Below the pieces are notes generated by a model. That model did not search any database, was not told the DNA's origin, and worked only from the letters and a program-made list of their open reading frames with translations. From assembly GCA_037013495.1 (NCBI GenBank), contig CM072810.1, positions 51,942,843 to 52,006,842 on the forward strand: 64,000 nt of DNA. The letters are read 5' to 3'. A program made the position numbers and the translations under genes. This document shows, one piece after another, positions 40,439 through 52,257 of this stretch. This DNA comes from Hippophae tibetana. Taxonomy: Eukaryota; Streptophyta; Magnoliopsida; Rosales; Elaeagnaceae. The stretch's first letter is position 1, and each line of letters begins with the position of its first letter.

Positions 40439-40452
40439 CCCCCCCCCCCCCC
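40439..40452 (+). repeat. Expanded C tract, 14 C
   Basis: It is the third P monomer of this lineage, 5 monomers after the 13 C copy. The tract is 14 C, the longest homopolymer seen in the window. Confidence 0.95.
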
Positions 40453-41576
40453 GTGCACGACACAAGTCATTCTAAATGACACTTGGAAACAACAAAAAAA
40501 GGTTACCAATAACAACGAACCCAGGGATGGTACTTACCTCGGTTGCATCATTCCGTCTCTTGTAAGCGAACTTTACCTCGAACTTGTGCTTTTATGGGAC
40601 ACAAACCTGAGATCATGTTTTGATACCAAACATAGGAAAATAGCTAATCCTTCCTTCCAAAAGCTTAAGCTTTCAATACGGGACGCTTGAACTGTCACCC
40701 TTAATCCTCGTTCAAAACTCACACCAAGTCACGAGGATGTTACCCCCCATGCACGACACAAGTCATTCTAAATGACACTTGGAAACAACATAGAAAGGTT
40801 ACCCACAACAACGAACCCAGGGATGGTTCTTACCTCGGTTGCATCATTCCGTCTCTTGTAAGCGAACTTCACCTCGAACTTGTGCTTTTATGGGATACAA
40901 ATTCGGAGATCATGTTTTGATACTAAACATAGGAAAATAGCTAATCCTTCCTTCCTAAAGCGTAAGCTTTCAATACGGGACGCTTGAACTGCCACCCTTA
41001 ATCCCCGTTCAAAGCTCACAACAAGTCACGAGGATGTTACCCCCCTTGCACGACACAAGTCATTCTAAATGACACTTGGAAACAACAAAGAAAGGTTACC
41101 CACACCAACGAACCCAGGGATGGTACCTACCTCGGTTTCATCATTCCGTCTCCTGTAAGCGAACTTCACCTCTAAGTTGTGCTTTTATGGGATACAAATC
41201 GGATATCATGTTTTGATACCAAACATAGGAAAATAGCTAATCCTTCCTTCCTAAAGCTTAAGCTTTCAATACGGGACGCTTGAACTGTCACCCTTAATCC
41301 TCGTTCAAAGCTCACAACAAGTCACGAGGATGTTACCCCCCCGTGCACGACACAAGTCATTCTAAATGACACTCGGAAACAACAAGGAAAGGTTACCCAC
41401 AACAACGAACCCAGGGATGGTACTTACCTCGGTTGCATCATTTCGTCTCTTGTAAGCAAACTTTACCTCTAAGTTGTGCTTTTATGGGATACAAATCGTA
41501 GATCATGTTTTGATACCAAACATAGGAAAATAGCTAATCCTTCCTTCCGAAAGCTTAAGCTTTCAATACGGGACGC

Positions 41577-43062
41577 TTGAACTGTCACCCTTAATCCTCG
41601 TTCAAAGCTCACAACAAGTCACGAGGATGTTACCCCCCCGTGCACGACACAAGTCATTCTAAATGACACTTGGAAACAACATAGAAAGGTTACCCACAAC
41701 AACAAACCCAGGGATGGATACTTACCTCGGTTGCATCATTCCGTCTCTTGTAAGCGAACTTCACCTCGAACTTGTGCTTTTATGGGATACAAATTCGGAG
41801 ATCATGTTTTGATACTAAACATAGGAAAATAGCTAATCCTTCCTTCCTAAAGCTTAAGCTTTCAATACGGGACGCATGAACTGTCAACCTTAATCCTCGT
41901 TCAAAGCTCACAACAAGTCACGAGGATGTTACCCCCCCGTGCACGACACAAGTCATTCTAAATGACACTCGGAAACAACAAGGAAAGGTTACCCACAACA
42001 ACGAACCCAGGGATGGTACTTACCTCGGTTGCATCATTCCGTCTCTTGTAAGCGAACTTCGCATCGAACTTGTGCTTTTATGGGACACAAACCTGAGATC
42101 ATGTTTTGATACCAAACATAGGAAAATAGCTAATCCTTCCTTCCTAAAGCGTAAGCTTTCAATACGGGACGCTTGAACTGCCACCCTTAATCTCCGTTCA
42201 AAGCTCACAACAAGTCACGAGGATGTTACCCCCCGTGCACGACACAAATCATTCTAAATGACACTTGGAAACAACAAAGAAAGGTTACCCACACCAACGA
42301 ACCCAGGGATGGTACCTACCTCGGTTTCCTCATTCCATCTCCTGTAAGCGAACTTCACCTCTAAGTTGTGCTTTTATGGGATACAAATCGGATATCATGT
42401 TTTGATACCAAATATAGGAAAATAGCTAATCCTTCCTTCCTAAAGCTTAAGCTTTCAATACGGGACCCTTGAACTGTCACCCTTAATCCTCGTTCAAAGC
42501 TCACAACAAGTCACGAGGATGTTACCCCTTCCGTGCACGACACAAGTCATTCTAAATGACACTCGGAAACAACAAGGAAAGGTTACCCACAACAACGAAC
42601 CCAGGGATGGTACTTACCTCGGTTGCATCATTCCGTCTCTTGTAAGCAAACTTCACCTCTAAGTTGTGCTTTTATGGGATACAAATCGTAGATCATGTTT
42701 TGATACCAAACATTGGAAAATAGCTAATCCTTCTTTCCTAAAGCGTAAGCTTTCAATACGGGACGCTTGAACTGCCACCCTTAATCCCCGTTCAAAGCTC
42801 ACAACAAGTCACGAGGATGTTACCCCCCTTGCACGACACAAGTCATTCTAAATGACACTTGGAAACAACAAAGAAAGGTTACCCATAACAACGAACCGAG
42901 GGATGGTACTTACCTCGGTTGCATCATTCCGTCTCTTGTAAGCGAACTTTACCTCGAACTTGTGCTTTTATGGGACACAAACCTGAGATCATGTTTTGAT
43001 ACCAAACATAGGAAAATAGCTAATCCTTCCTTCCAAAAGCTTAAGCTTTCAATACGGGACGC
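41577..43062 (+). repeat. L-B-R-G-C/D cassette, copy 1
   Basis: Starts are L 41577, B 41876, R 42173, G 42469 and C/D near 42766. Marker variants are CTTCGCATCG in B, the first R monomer (AATCTCCG, CACAAATCATTC, TCGGTTTCCTC), CCCCTTCCGTGCACG in G and CGAACCGAGGG in C/D. The same run returns at 49587 and 60570. GGGACCC replaces GGGACGC just before 42469, and again at the matching place near 61459. Confidence 0.82.
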
Positions 43063-46000
43063 TTGAACTGTCACCCTTAATCCTCGTTCAAAACTCACAC
43101 CAAGTCACGAGGATGTTACCCCCCATGCACGACACAAGTCATTCTAAATGACACTTGGAAACAACATAGAAAGGTTACCCACAACAACGAACCCAGGGAT
43201 GGTTCTTACCTCGGTTGCATCATTCCGTCTCTTGTAAGCGAACTTCACCTCGAACTTGTGCTTTTATGGGACACAAACCTGAGATCATGTTTTGATACCA
43301 AACATAGGAAAATAGCTAATCCTTCCTTCCTAAAGCGTAAGCTTTCAATACGGGACGCTTGAACTGCCACCCTTAATCTCCGTTCAAAGCTCAGAACAAG
43401 TCACGAGGATGTTACCCCCCGTGCACGACACAAATCATTCTAAATGACACTTGGAAACAACAAAGAAAGGTTAACCACACCAACGAACCCAGGGATGGTA
43501 CCTACCTCGGTTTCCTCATTCCATCTCCTGTAAGCGAACTTCACCTCTAAGTTGTGCTTTTATGGGATACAAATCGGATATCATGTTTTGATACCAAATA
43601 TAGGGAAATAGCTAATCCTTCCTTCCTAAAGCTTATGCTTTCAATACGGGACGCTTGAACTATCACCCTTAATCCTCGTTCAAAGCTCACAACAAATCAC
43701 GAGGATGTTACCCCCCCGTGCACGACACAAGTCATTCTAAATGACACTCGGAAACAACAAGGAAAGGTTACCCACAACAACGAACCCAGGGATGGTACTT
43801 ACCTCGGTTGCATCATTCCGTCTCTTGTAAGCAAACTTCACATCGAACTTGTGCTTTTATGGGACACAAACCTGAGATCATGTTTTGATACCAAACATAG
43901 GAAAATAGCTAATCCTTCCTTCCTAAAGCGTAAGCTTTCAATACGGGACGCTTGAACTGCCACCCTTAATCTCCGTTCAAAGCTCAGAACACGTCACGAG
44001 GATGTTACCCCCCGTGCACAACACAAATCATTCTAAATGACACTTGGAAACAACAAAGAAAGGTTACGCACACCAACGAACCCAGGGATGGTACCTACCT
44101 CGGTTTCCTCATTCCATCTCCTGTAAGCGAACTTCACCTCTAAGTTGTGCTTTTATGGGATACAAATCGGATATCATGTTTTGATACCAAATATAGGAAA
44201 ATAGCTAATCCTTCCTTCCTAAAGCTTAAGCTTTCAATACGGGACGCTTGAACTGTCACCCTTAATCCTCGTTCAAAGCTCACAACAAGTCACGAGGATG
44301 TTACCCCCCCCGTGCACGACACAAGTCATTCTAAATGACACTCGGAAACAACAAGGAAAGGTTACCCACAACAACGAACCCAGGGATGGTACTTACCTCG
44401 GTTGCATCATTCCGTCTCTTGTAAGCAAACTTCACCTCTAAGTTGTGCTTTTATGGGATACAAATCGTAGATCATGTTTTGATACCAAACATAGGAAAAT
44501 AGCTAATCCTTCCTTCCTAAAGCTTAAGCTTTCAATACGGGACGCTTGAACTGTCACCCTTAATCCTCGTTCAAAACTCACACCAAGTCACGAGGATGTT
44601 ACCCCCCATGCACGACACAAGTCATTCTAAATGACACTTGGAAACAACATAGAAAGGTTACCCACAACAACGAACCCAGGGATGGTTCTTACCTCGGTTG
44701 CATCATTCCGTCTCTTGTAAGCGAACTTCACCTCGAACTTGTGCTTTTATGGGACACAAACCTGAGTTCATGTTTTGATACCAAACATAGGAAAATAGCT
44801 AATCCTTCCTTCCTAAAGCGTAAGCTTTCAATACGGGACGCTTGAACTGCTACCCTTAATCTCCGTTCAAAGCTCAGAACAAGTCACGAGGATGTTACCC
44901 CCCTTGCACGACACAAATCATTCTAAATGACACTTGGAAACAACAAAGAAAGGTTAACCACACCAACGAACCCAGGGATGGTACCTACCTCGGTTTCCTC
45001 ATTCCATCTCCTGTAAGCGAACTTCACCTCTAAGTTGTGCTTTTATGGGATACAAATCGGATATCATGTTTTGATACCAAATATAGGGAAATAGCTAATC
45101 CTTCCTTCCTAAAGCTTAAGCTTTCAATACGGGACGCTTGAACTGTCACCCTTAATCCTCGTTCAAAGCTCACAACAAGTCACGAGGATGTTACCCCCCC
45201 GTGCACGACACAAGTCATTCTAAATGACACTCGGAAACAACAAGGAAAGGTTACCCACAACAACGAACCCAGGGATGGTACTTACCTCGGTTGCATCATT
45301 CCGTCTCTTGTAAGCAAACTTCACATCGAACTTGTGCTTTTATGGGACACAAACCTGAGATCATGTTTTGATACCAAACATAGGAAAATAGCTAATCCTT
45401 CCTTCCTAAAGCGTAAGCTTTCAATACGGGACGCTTGAACTGCCACCGTTAATCTCCGTTCAAAGCTCAGAACAAGTCACGAGGATGTTACCCCCCGTGC
45501 ACAACACAAATCATTCTAAATGACACTTGGAAACAACAAAGAAAGGTTACCCACACCAACGAACCCAGGGATGGTACCTACCTCGGTTTCCTCATTCCAT
45601 CTCCTGTAAGCGAACTTCACCTCTAAGTTGTGCTTTTATGGGATACAAATCGGATATCATGTTTTGATACCAAATATAGGAAAATAGCTAATCCTTCCTT
45701 CCTAAAGCTTAAGCTTTCAATACGGGACGCTTGAACTGTCACCCTTAATCCTCGTTCAAAGCTCACAACAAGTCACGAGGATGTTACCCCCCCGTGCACG
45801 ACACAAGTCATTCTAAATGACACTCGGAAACAACAAGGAAAGGTTACCCACAACAACGAACCCAGGGATGGTACTTACCTCGGTTGCATCATTCCGTCTC
45901 TTGTAAGCAAACTTCACCTCTAAGTTGTGCTTTTATGGGATACAAATCGTAGATCATGTTTTGATACCAAACATAGGAAAATAGCTAATCCTTCCTTCCT

Positions 46001-49000
46001 AAAGCTTAAGCTTTCAATACGGGACGCTTGAACTGTCACCCTTAATCCTCGTTCAAAGCTCACAACAAGTCACGAGGATGTTACCCCCCCGTGCACGACA
46101 CAAGTCATTCTAAATGACACTTGGAAACAACATAGAAAGGTTACCCACAACAACGAACCCAGGGATGGTTCTTACCTCGGTTGCATCATTCCGTCTCTTG
46201 TAAGCGAACTTCACCTCGAACTTGTGCTTTTATGGGACACAAACCTGAGTTCATGTTTTGATACCAAACATAGGAAAATAGCTAATCCTTCCTTCCTAAA
46301 GCGTAAGCTTTCAATACGGGACGCTTGAACTGCTACCCTTAATCTCCGTTCAAAGCTCAGAACAAGTCACGAGGATGTTACCCCCCTTGCACGACACAAA
46401 TCATTCTAAATGACACTTGGAAACAACAAAGAAAGGTTAACCACACCAACGAACCCAGGGATGGTACCTACCTCGGTTTCCTCATTCCATCTCCTGTAAG
46501 CGAACTTCACCTCTAAGTTGTGCTTTTATGGGATACAAATCGGATATCATGTTTTGATACCAAATATAGGGAAATAGCTAATCCTTCCTTCCTAAAGCTT
46601 AAGCTTTCAATACGGGACGCTTGAACTGTCACCCTTAATCCTCGTTCAAAGCTCACAACAAGTCACGAGGATGTTACCCCCCCGTGCACGACACAAGTCA
46701 TTCTAAATGACACTCGGAAACAACAAGGAAAGGTTACCCACAACAACGAACCCAGGGATGGTACTTACCTCGGTTGCATCATTCCGTCTCTTGTAAGCAA
46801 ACTTCACATCGAACTTGTGCTTTTATGGGACACAAACCTGAGATCATGTTTTGATACCAAACATAGGAAAATAGCTAATCCTTCCTTCCTAAAGCGTAAG
46901 CTTTCAATACGGGACGCTTGAACTGCCACCGTTAATCTCCGTTCAAAGCTCAGAACAAGTCACGAGGATGTTACCCCCCGTGCACAACACAAATCATTCT
47001 AAATGACACTTGGAAACAACAAAGAAAGGTTACCCACACCAACGAACCCAGGGATGGTACCTACCTCGGTTTCCTCATTCCATCTCCTGTAAGCGAACTT
47101 CACCTCTAAGTTGTGCTTTTATGGGATACAAATCGGATATCATGTTTTGATACCAAATATAGGAAAATAGCTAATCCTTCCTTCCTAAAGCTTAAGCTTT
47201 CAATACGGGACGCTTGAACTGTCACCCTTAATCCTCGTTCAAAGCTCACAACAAGTCACGAGGATGTTACCCCCCCGTGCACGACACAAGTCATTCTAAA
47301 TGACACTCGGAAACAACAAGGAAAGGTTACCCACAACAACGAACCCAGGGATGGTACTTACCTCGGTTGCATCATTCCGTCTCTTGTAAGCAAACTTCAC
47401 ATCGAACTTGTGCTTTTATGGGACACAAACCTGAGATCATGTTTTGATACCAAACATAGGAAAATAGCTAATCCTTCCTTCCTAAAGCGTAAGCTTTCAA
47501 TACGGGACGCTTGAACTGCCACCGTTAATCTCCGTTCAAAGCTCAGAACAAGTCACGAGGATGTTACCCCCCGTGCACAACACAAATCATTCTAAATGAC
47601 ACTTGGAAACAACAAAGAAAGGTTACCCACACCAACGAACCCAGGGATGGTACCTACCTCGGTTTCCTCATTCCATCTCCTGTAAGCGAACTTCACCTCT
47701 AAGTTGTGCTTTTATGGGATACAAATCGGATATCATGTTTTGATACCAAATATAGGAAAATAGCTAATCCTTCCTTCCTAAAGCTTATGCTTTCAATACG
47801 GGACGCTTGAACTGTCACCCTTAATCCTCGTTCAAAGCTCACAACAAGTCACGAGGATGTTACCCCCCCGTGCACGACACAAGTCATTCTAAATGACACT
47901 CGGAAACAACAAGGAAAGGTTACCCACAACAACGAACCCAGGGATGGTACTTACCTCGGTTGCATCATTCCGTCTCTTGTAAGCAAACTTCACCTCTAAG
48001 TTGTGCTTTTATGGGATACAAATCGTAGATCATGTTTTGATACCAAACATAGGAAAATAGCTAATCCTTCCTTCCTAAAGCTTAAGCTTTCAATACGGGA
48101 CGCTTGAACTGTCACCCTTAATCCTCGTTCAAAGCTCACAACAAGTCACGAGGATGTTACCCCCCCGTGCACGACACAAGTCATTCTAAATGACACTTGG
48201 AAACAACATAGAAAGGTTACCCACAACAACGAACCCAGGGATGGTTCTTACCTCGGTTGCATCATTCCGTCTCTTGTAAGCGAACTTCACCTCGAACTTG
48301 TGCTTTTATGGGACACAAACCTGAGTTCATGTTTTGATACCAAACATAGGAAAATAGCTAATCCTTCCTTCCTAAAGCGTAAGCTTTCAATACGGGACGC
48401 TTGAACTGCTACCCTTAATCTCCGTTCAAAGCTCAGAACAAGTCACGAGGATGTTACCCCCCTTGCACGACACAAATCATTCTAAATGACACTTGGAAAC
48501 AACAAAGAAAGGTTAACCACACCAACGAACCCAGGGATGGTACCTACCTCGGTTTCCTCATTCCATCTCCTGTAAGCGAACTTCACCTCTAAGTTGTGCT
48601 TTTATGGGATACAAATCGGATATCATGTTTTGATACCAAATATAGGGAAATAGCTAATCCTTCCTTCCTAAAGCTTAAGCTTTCAATACGGGACGCTTGA
48701 ACTGTCACCCTTAATCCTCGTTCAAAGCTCACAACAAGTCACGAGGATGTTACCCCCCCGTGCACGACACAAGTCATTCTAAATGACACTCGGAAACAAC
48801 AAGGAAAGGTTACCCACAACAACGAACCCAGGGATGGTACTTACCTCGGTTGCATCATTCCGTCTCTTGTAAGCAAACTTCACATCGAACTTGTGCTTTT
48901 ATGGGACACAAACCTGAGATCATGTTTTGATACCAAACATAGGAAAATAGCTAATCCTTCCTTCCTAAAGCGTAAGCTTTCAATACGGGACGCTTGAACT

Positions 49001-49586
49001 GCCACCTTTAATCTCCGTTCAAAGCTCAGAACAAGTCACGAGGATGTTACCCCCCGTGCACAACACAAATCATTCTAAATGACACTTGGAAACAACAAAG
49101 AAAGGTTACCCACACCAACGAACCCAGGGATGGTACCTACCTCGGTTTCCTCATTCCATCTCCTGTAAGCGAACTTCACCTCTAAGTTGTGCTTTTATGG
49201 GATACAAATCGGATATCATGTTTTGATACCAAATATAGGAAAATAGCTAATCCTTCCTTCCTAAAGCTTAAGCTTTCAATACGGGACGCTTGAACTGTCA
49301 CCCTTAATCCTCGTTCAAAGCTCACAACAAGTCACGAGGATGTTACCCCCCCGTGCACGACACAAGTCATTCTAAATGACACTCGGAAACAACAAGGAAA
49401 GGTTACCCACAACAACGAACCCAGGGATGGTACTTACCTCGGTTGCATCATTCCGTCTCTTGTAAGCAAACTTCACCTCTAAGTTGTGCTTTTATGGGAT
49501 ACAAATCGTAGATCATGTTTTGATACCAAACATAGGAAAATAGCTAATCCTTCCTTCCTAAAGCTTAAGCTTTCAATACGGGACGC
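43063..49586 (+). repeat. R-rich 5-monomer higher-order repeat (about 1483 bp) with one 7-monomer unit
   Basis: Units start at 43063, 44546, 46028 and 48104 and end at 49586, with lengths 1483, 1482, 2076 and 1483 bp. The order is I/B, R, G/B, R, G. The 2076 bp unit has an extra G/B-R pair (about 46919-47512). The two R positions differ consistently: the first usually has TTAACCACACC and TATAGGGAAATAG, the second has GTGCACAACAC. From the second unit on, the first monomer has ACCTGAGTTCATG. Those at 46028 and 48104 also begin in type L style (7 C) instead of type I style (6 C), linking those two units. Confidence 0.88.
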
Positions 49587-52257
49587 TTGAACTGTCACCC
49601 TTAATCCTCGTTCAAAGCTCACAACAAGTCACGAGGATGTTACCCCCCCGTGCACGACACAAGTCATTCTAAATGACACTTGGAAACAACATAGAAAGGT
49701 TACCCACAACAACAAACCCAGGGATGGATACTTACCTCGGTTGCATCATTCCGTCTCTTGTAAGCGAACTTCACCTCGAACTTGTGCTTTTATGGGATAC
49801 AAATTCGGAGATCATGTTTTGATACTAAACATAGGAAAATAGCTAATCCTTCCTTCCTAAAGCTTAAGCTTTCAATACGGGACGCATGAACTGTCAACCT
49901 TAATCCTCGTTCAAAGCTCACAACAAGTCACGAGGATGTTACCCCCCCGTGCACGACACAAGTCATTCTAAATGACACTCGGAAACAACAAGGAAAGGTT
50001 ACCCACAACAACGAACCCAGGGATGGTACTTACCTCGGTTGCATCATTCCGTCTCTTGTAAGCGAACTTCACATCGAACTTGTGCTTTTATGGGACACAA
50101 ACCTGAGATCATGTTTTGATACCAAACATAGGAAAATAGCTAATCCTTCCTTCCTAAAGCGTAAGCTTTCAATACGGGACGCTTGAACTGCCACCCTTAA
50201 TCTCCGTTCAAAGCTCACAACAAGTCACGAGGATGTTACCCCCCGTGCACGACACAAATCATTCTAAATGACACTTGGAAACAACAAAGAAAGGTTACCC
50301 ACACCAACGAACCCAGGGATGGTACCTACCTCGGTTTCCTCATTTCATCTCCTGTAAGCGAACTTCACCTCTAAGTTGTGCTTTTATGGGATACAAATCG
50401 GATATCATGTTTTGATACCAAATATAGGAAAATAGCTAATCCTTCCTTCCTAAAGCTTAAGCTTTCAATACGGGACGCTTGAACTGTCACCCTTAATCCT
50501 CGTTCAAAGCTCACAACAAGTCACGAGGATGTTACCCCTTCCGTGCACGACACAAGTCATTCTAAATGACACTCGGAAACAACAAGGAAAGGTTACCCAC
50601 AACAACGAACCCAGGGATGGTACTTACCTCGGTTGCATCATTCTGTCTCTTGTAAGCAAACTTCACCTCTAAGTTGTGCTTTTACGGGATACAAATCGTA
50701 GATCATGTTTTGATACCAAACATAGGAAAATAGCTAATCCTTCTTTCCTAAAGCGTAAGCTTTCAATACGGGACGCTTGAACTGCCACCCTTAATCCCCG
50801 TTCAAAGCTCACAACAAGTCACGAGGATGTTACCCCCCTTGCACGACACAAGTCATTCTAAATGACACTTGGAAACAACAAAGAAAGGTTACCCATAACA
50901 ACGAACCGAGGGATGGTACTTACCTCGGTTGCATCATTCCGTCTCTTGTAAGCGAACTTTACCTCGAACTTGTGCTTTTATGGGACACAAACCTGAGATC
51001 ATGTTTTGATACCAAACATAGGAAAATAGCTAATCCTTCCTTCCAAAAGCTTAAGCTTTCAATACGGGACGCTTGAACTGTCACCCTTAATCCTCGTTCA
51101 AAACTCACACCAAGTCACGAGGATGTTACCCCCCATGCACGACACAAGTCATTCTAAATGACACTTGGAAACAACATAGAAAGGTTACCCACAACAACGA
51201 ACCCAGGGATGGTTCTTACCTCGGTTGCATCATTCCGTCTCTTGTAAGCGAACTTCACCTCGAACATGTGCTTTTATGGGACACAAACCTGAGATCATGT
51301 TTTGATACCAAACATAGGAAAATAGCTAATCCTTCCTTCCTAAAGCGTAAGCTTTCAATACGGGACGCTTGAACTGCCACCCTTAATCTCCGTTCAAAGC
51401 TCAGAACAAGTCACGAGGATGTTACCCCCCGTGCACGACACAAATCATTCTAAATGACACTTGGAAACAACAAAGAAAGGTTAACCACACCAACGAACCC
51501 AGGGATGGTACCTACCTCGGTTTCCTCATTCCATCTCCTGTAAGCGAACTTCACCTCTAAGTTGTGCTTTTATGGGATACAAATCGGATATCATGTTTTG
51601 ATACCAAATATAGGGAAATAGCTAATCCTTCCTTCCTAAAGCTTAAGCTTTCAATACGGGACGCTTGAACTGTCACCCTTAATCCTCGTTCAAAGCTCAC
51701 AACAAGTCACGAGGATGTTACCCCCCCGTGCACGACACAAGTCATTCTAAATGACACTCGGAAACAACAAGGAAAGGTTACCCACAACAACGAACCCAGG
51801 GATGGTACTTACCTCGGTTGCATCATTCCGTCTCTTGTAAGCAAACTTCACCTCTAAGTTGTGCTTTTATGCGATACAAATCGTAGATCATGTTTTGATA
51901 CCAAACATAGGAAAATAGCTAATCCTTCTTTCCTAAAGCGTAAGCTTTCAATACGGGACGCTTGAACTGCCACCCTTAATCCCCGTTCAAAGCTCACAAC
52001 AAGTCACGAGGATGTTACCCCCCTTGCACGACACAAGTCATTCTAAATGACACTTGGAAACAACAAAGAAAGGTTACCCATAACAACGAACCGAGGGATG
52101 GTACTTACCTCGGTTGCATCATTCCGTCTCTTGTAAGCGAACTTTACCTCGAACTTGTGCTTTTATGGGACACAAACCTGAGATCATGTTTTGATACCAA
52201 ACATAGGAAAATAGCTAATCCTTCCTTCCAAAAGCTTAAGCTTTCAATACGGGACGC
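49587..52257 (+). repeat. L-B-R-G-C/D cassette, copy 2, with a 4-monomer duplication
   Basis: Starts are L 49587, B about 49885, R about 50183, G 50479, C/D 50777, I/B about 51073, R about 51370, G 51665, C/D 51962. G-C/D repeats at 1185-1186 bp (50479/50777 and 51665/51962), a 4-monomer tandem unit. The first G has CCCCTTCCGTG and TTTTACGGG; the second has 7 C and TTATGCGAT, so the copies are not identical. Confidence 0.8.

Larger units (their letters stand above)
35319..41576 (+). repeat. L-P-I-M-Q higher-order repeat (about 1.49 kb) with one 6-monomer variant
   Basis: L monomers (GGATACTTACC, one base longer than GGTACTTACC) start at 35319, 36809, 38592, 40084 and 41577, giving units of 1490, 1783, 1492 and 1493 bp. 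Five-monomer units are L, P, I, M, Q. The 1783 bp unit is L, P, I, B, M, N/G. P has CAACAAAAAAAGG; in three copies it also starts ATAAACTG and reads ACCAATAAC, with an expanded C tract. M here has CCCACACCAACG in three of four units. Q has ATCATTTCGTC with CTTTACCTCTAAG. Confidence 0.88.

Noticed and set aside
35319-41576. Complete LTR element or other virus-like element inside the array
   Set aside because: No paired LTRs, target-site duplication, polypurine tract or protein domain is visible. Only the short primer-site-like motif in each monomer hints at such an origin.
42020-42208. Minus-strand open frames of 62-73 codons (also 57414-57635 and 61013-61201)
   Set aside because: They are the reverse complement of the same monomer. 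42020 and 61013 are copies of one another through a segment duplication. No coding signal is seen.
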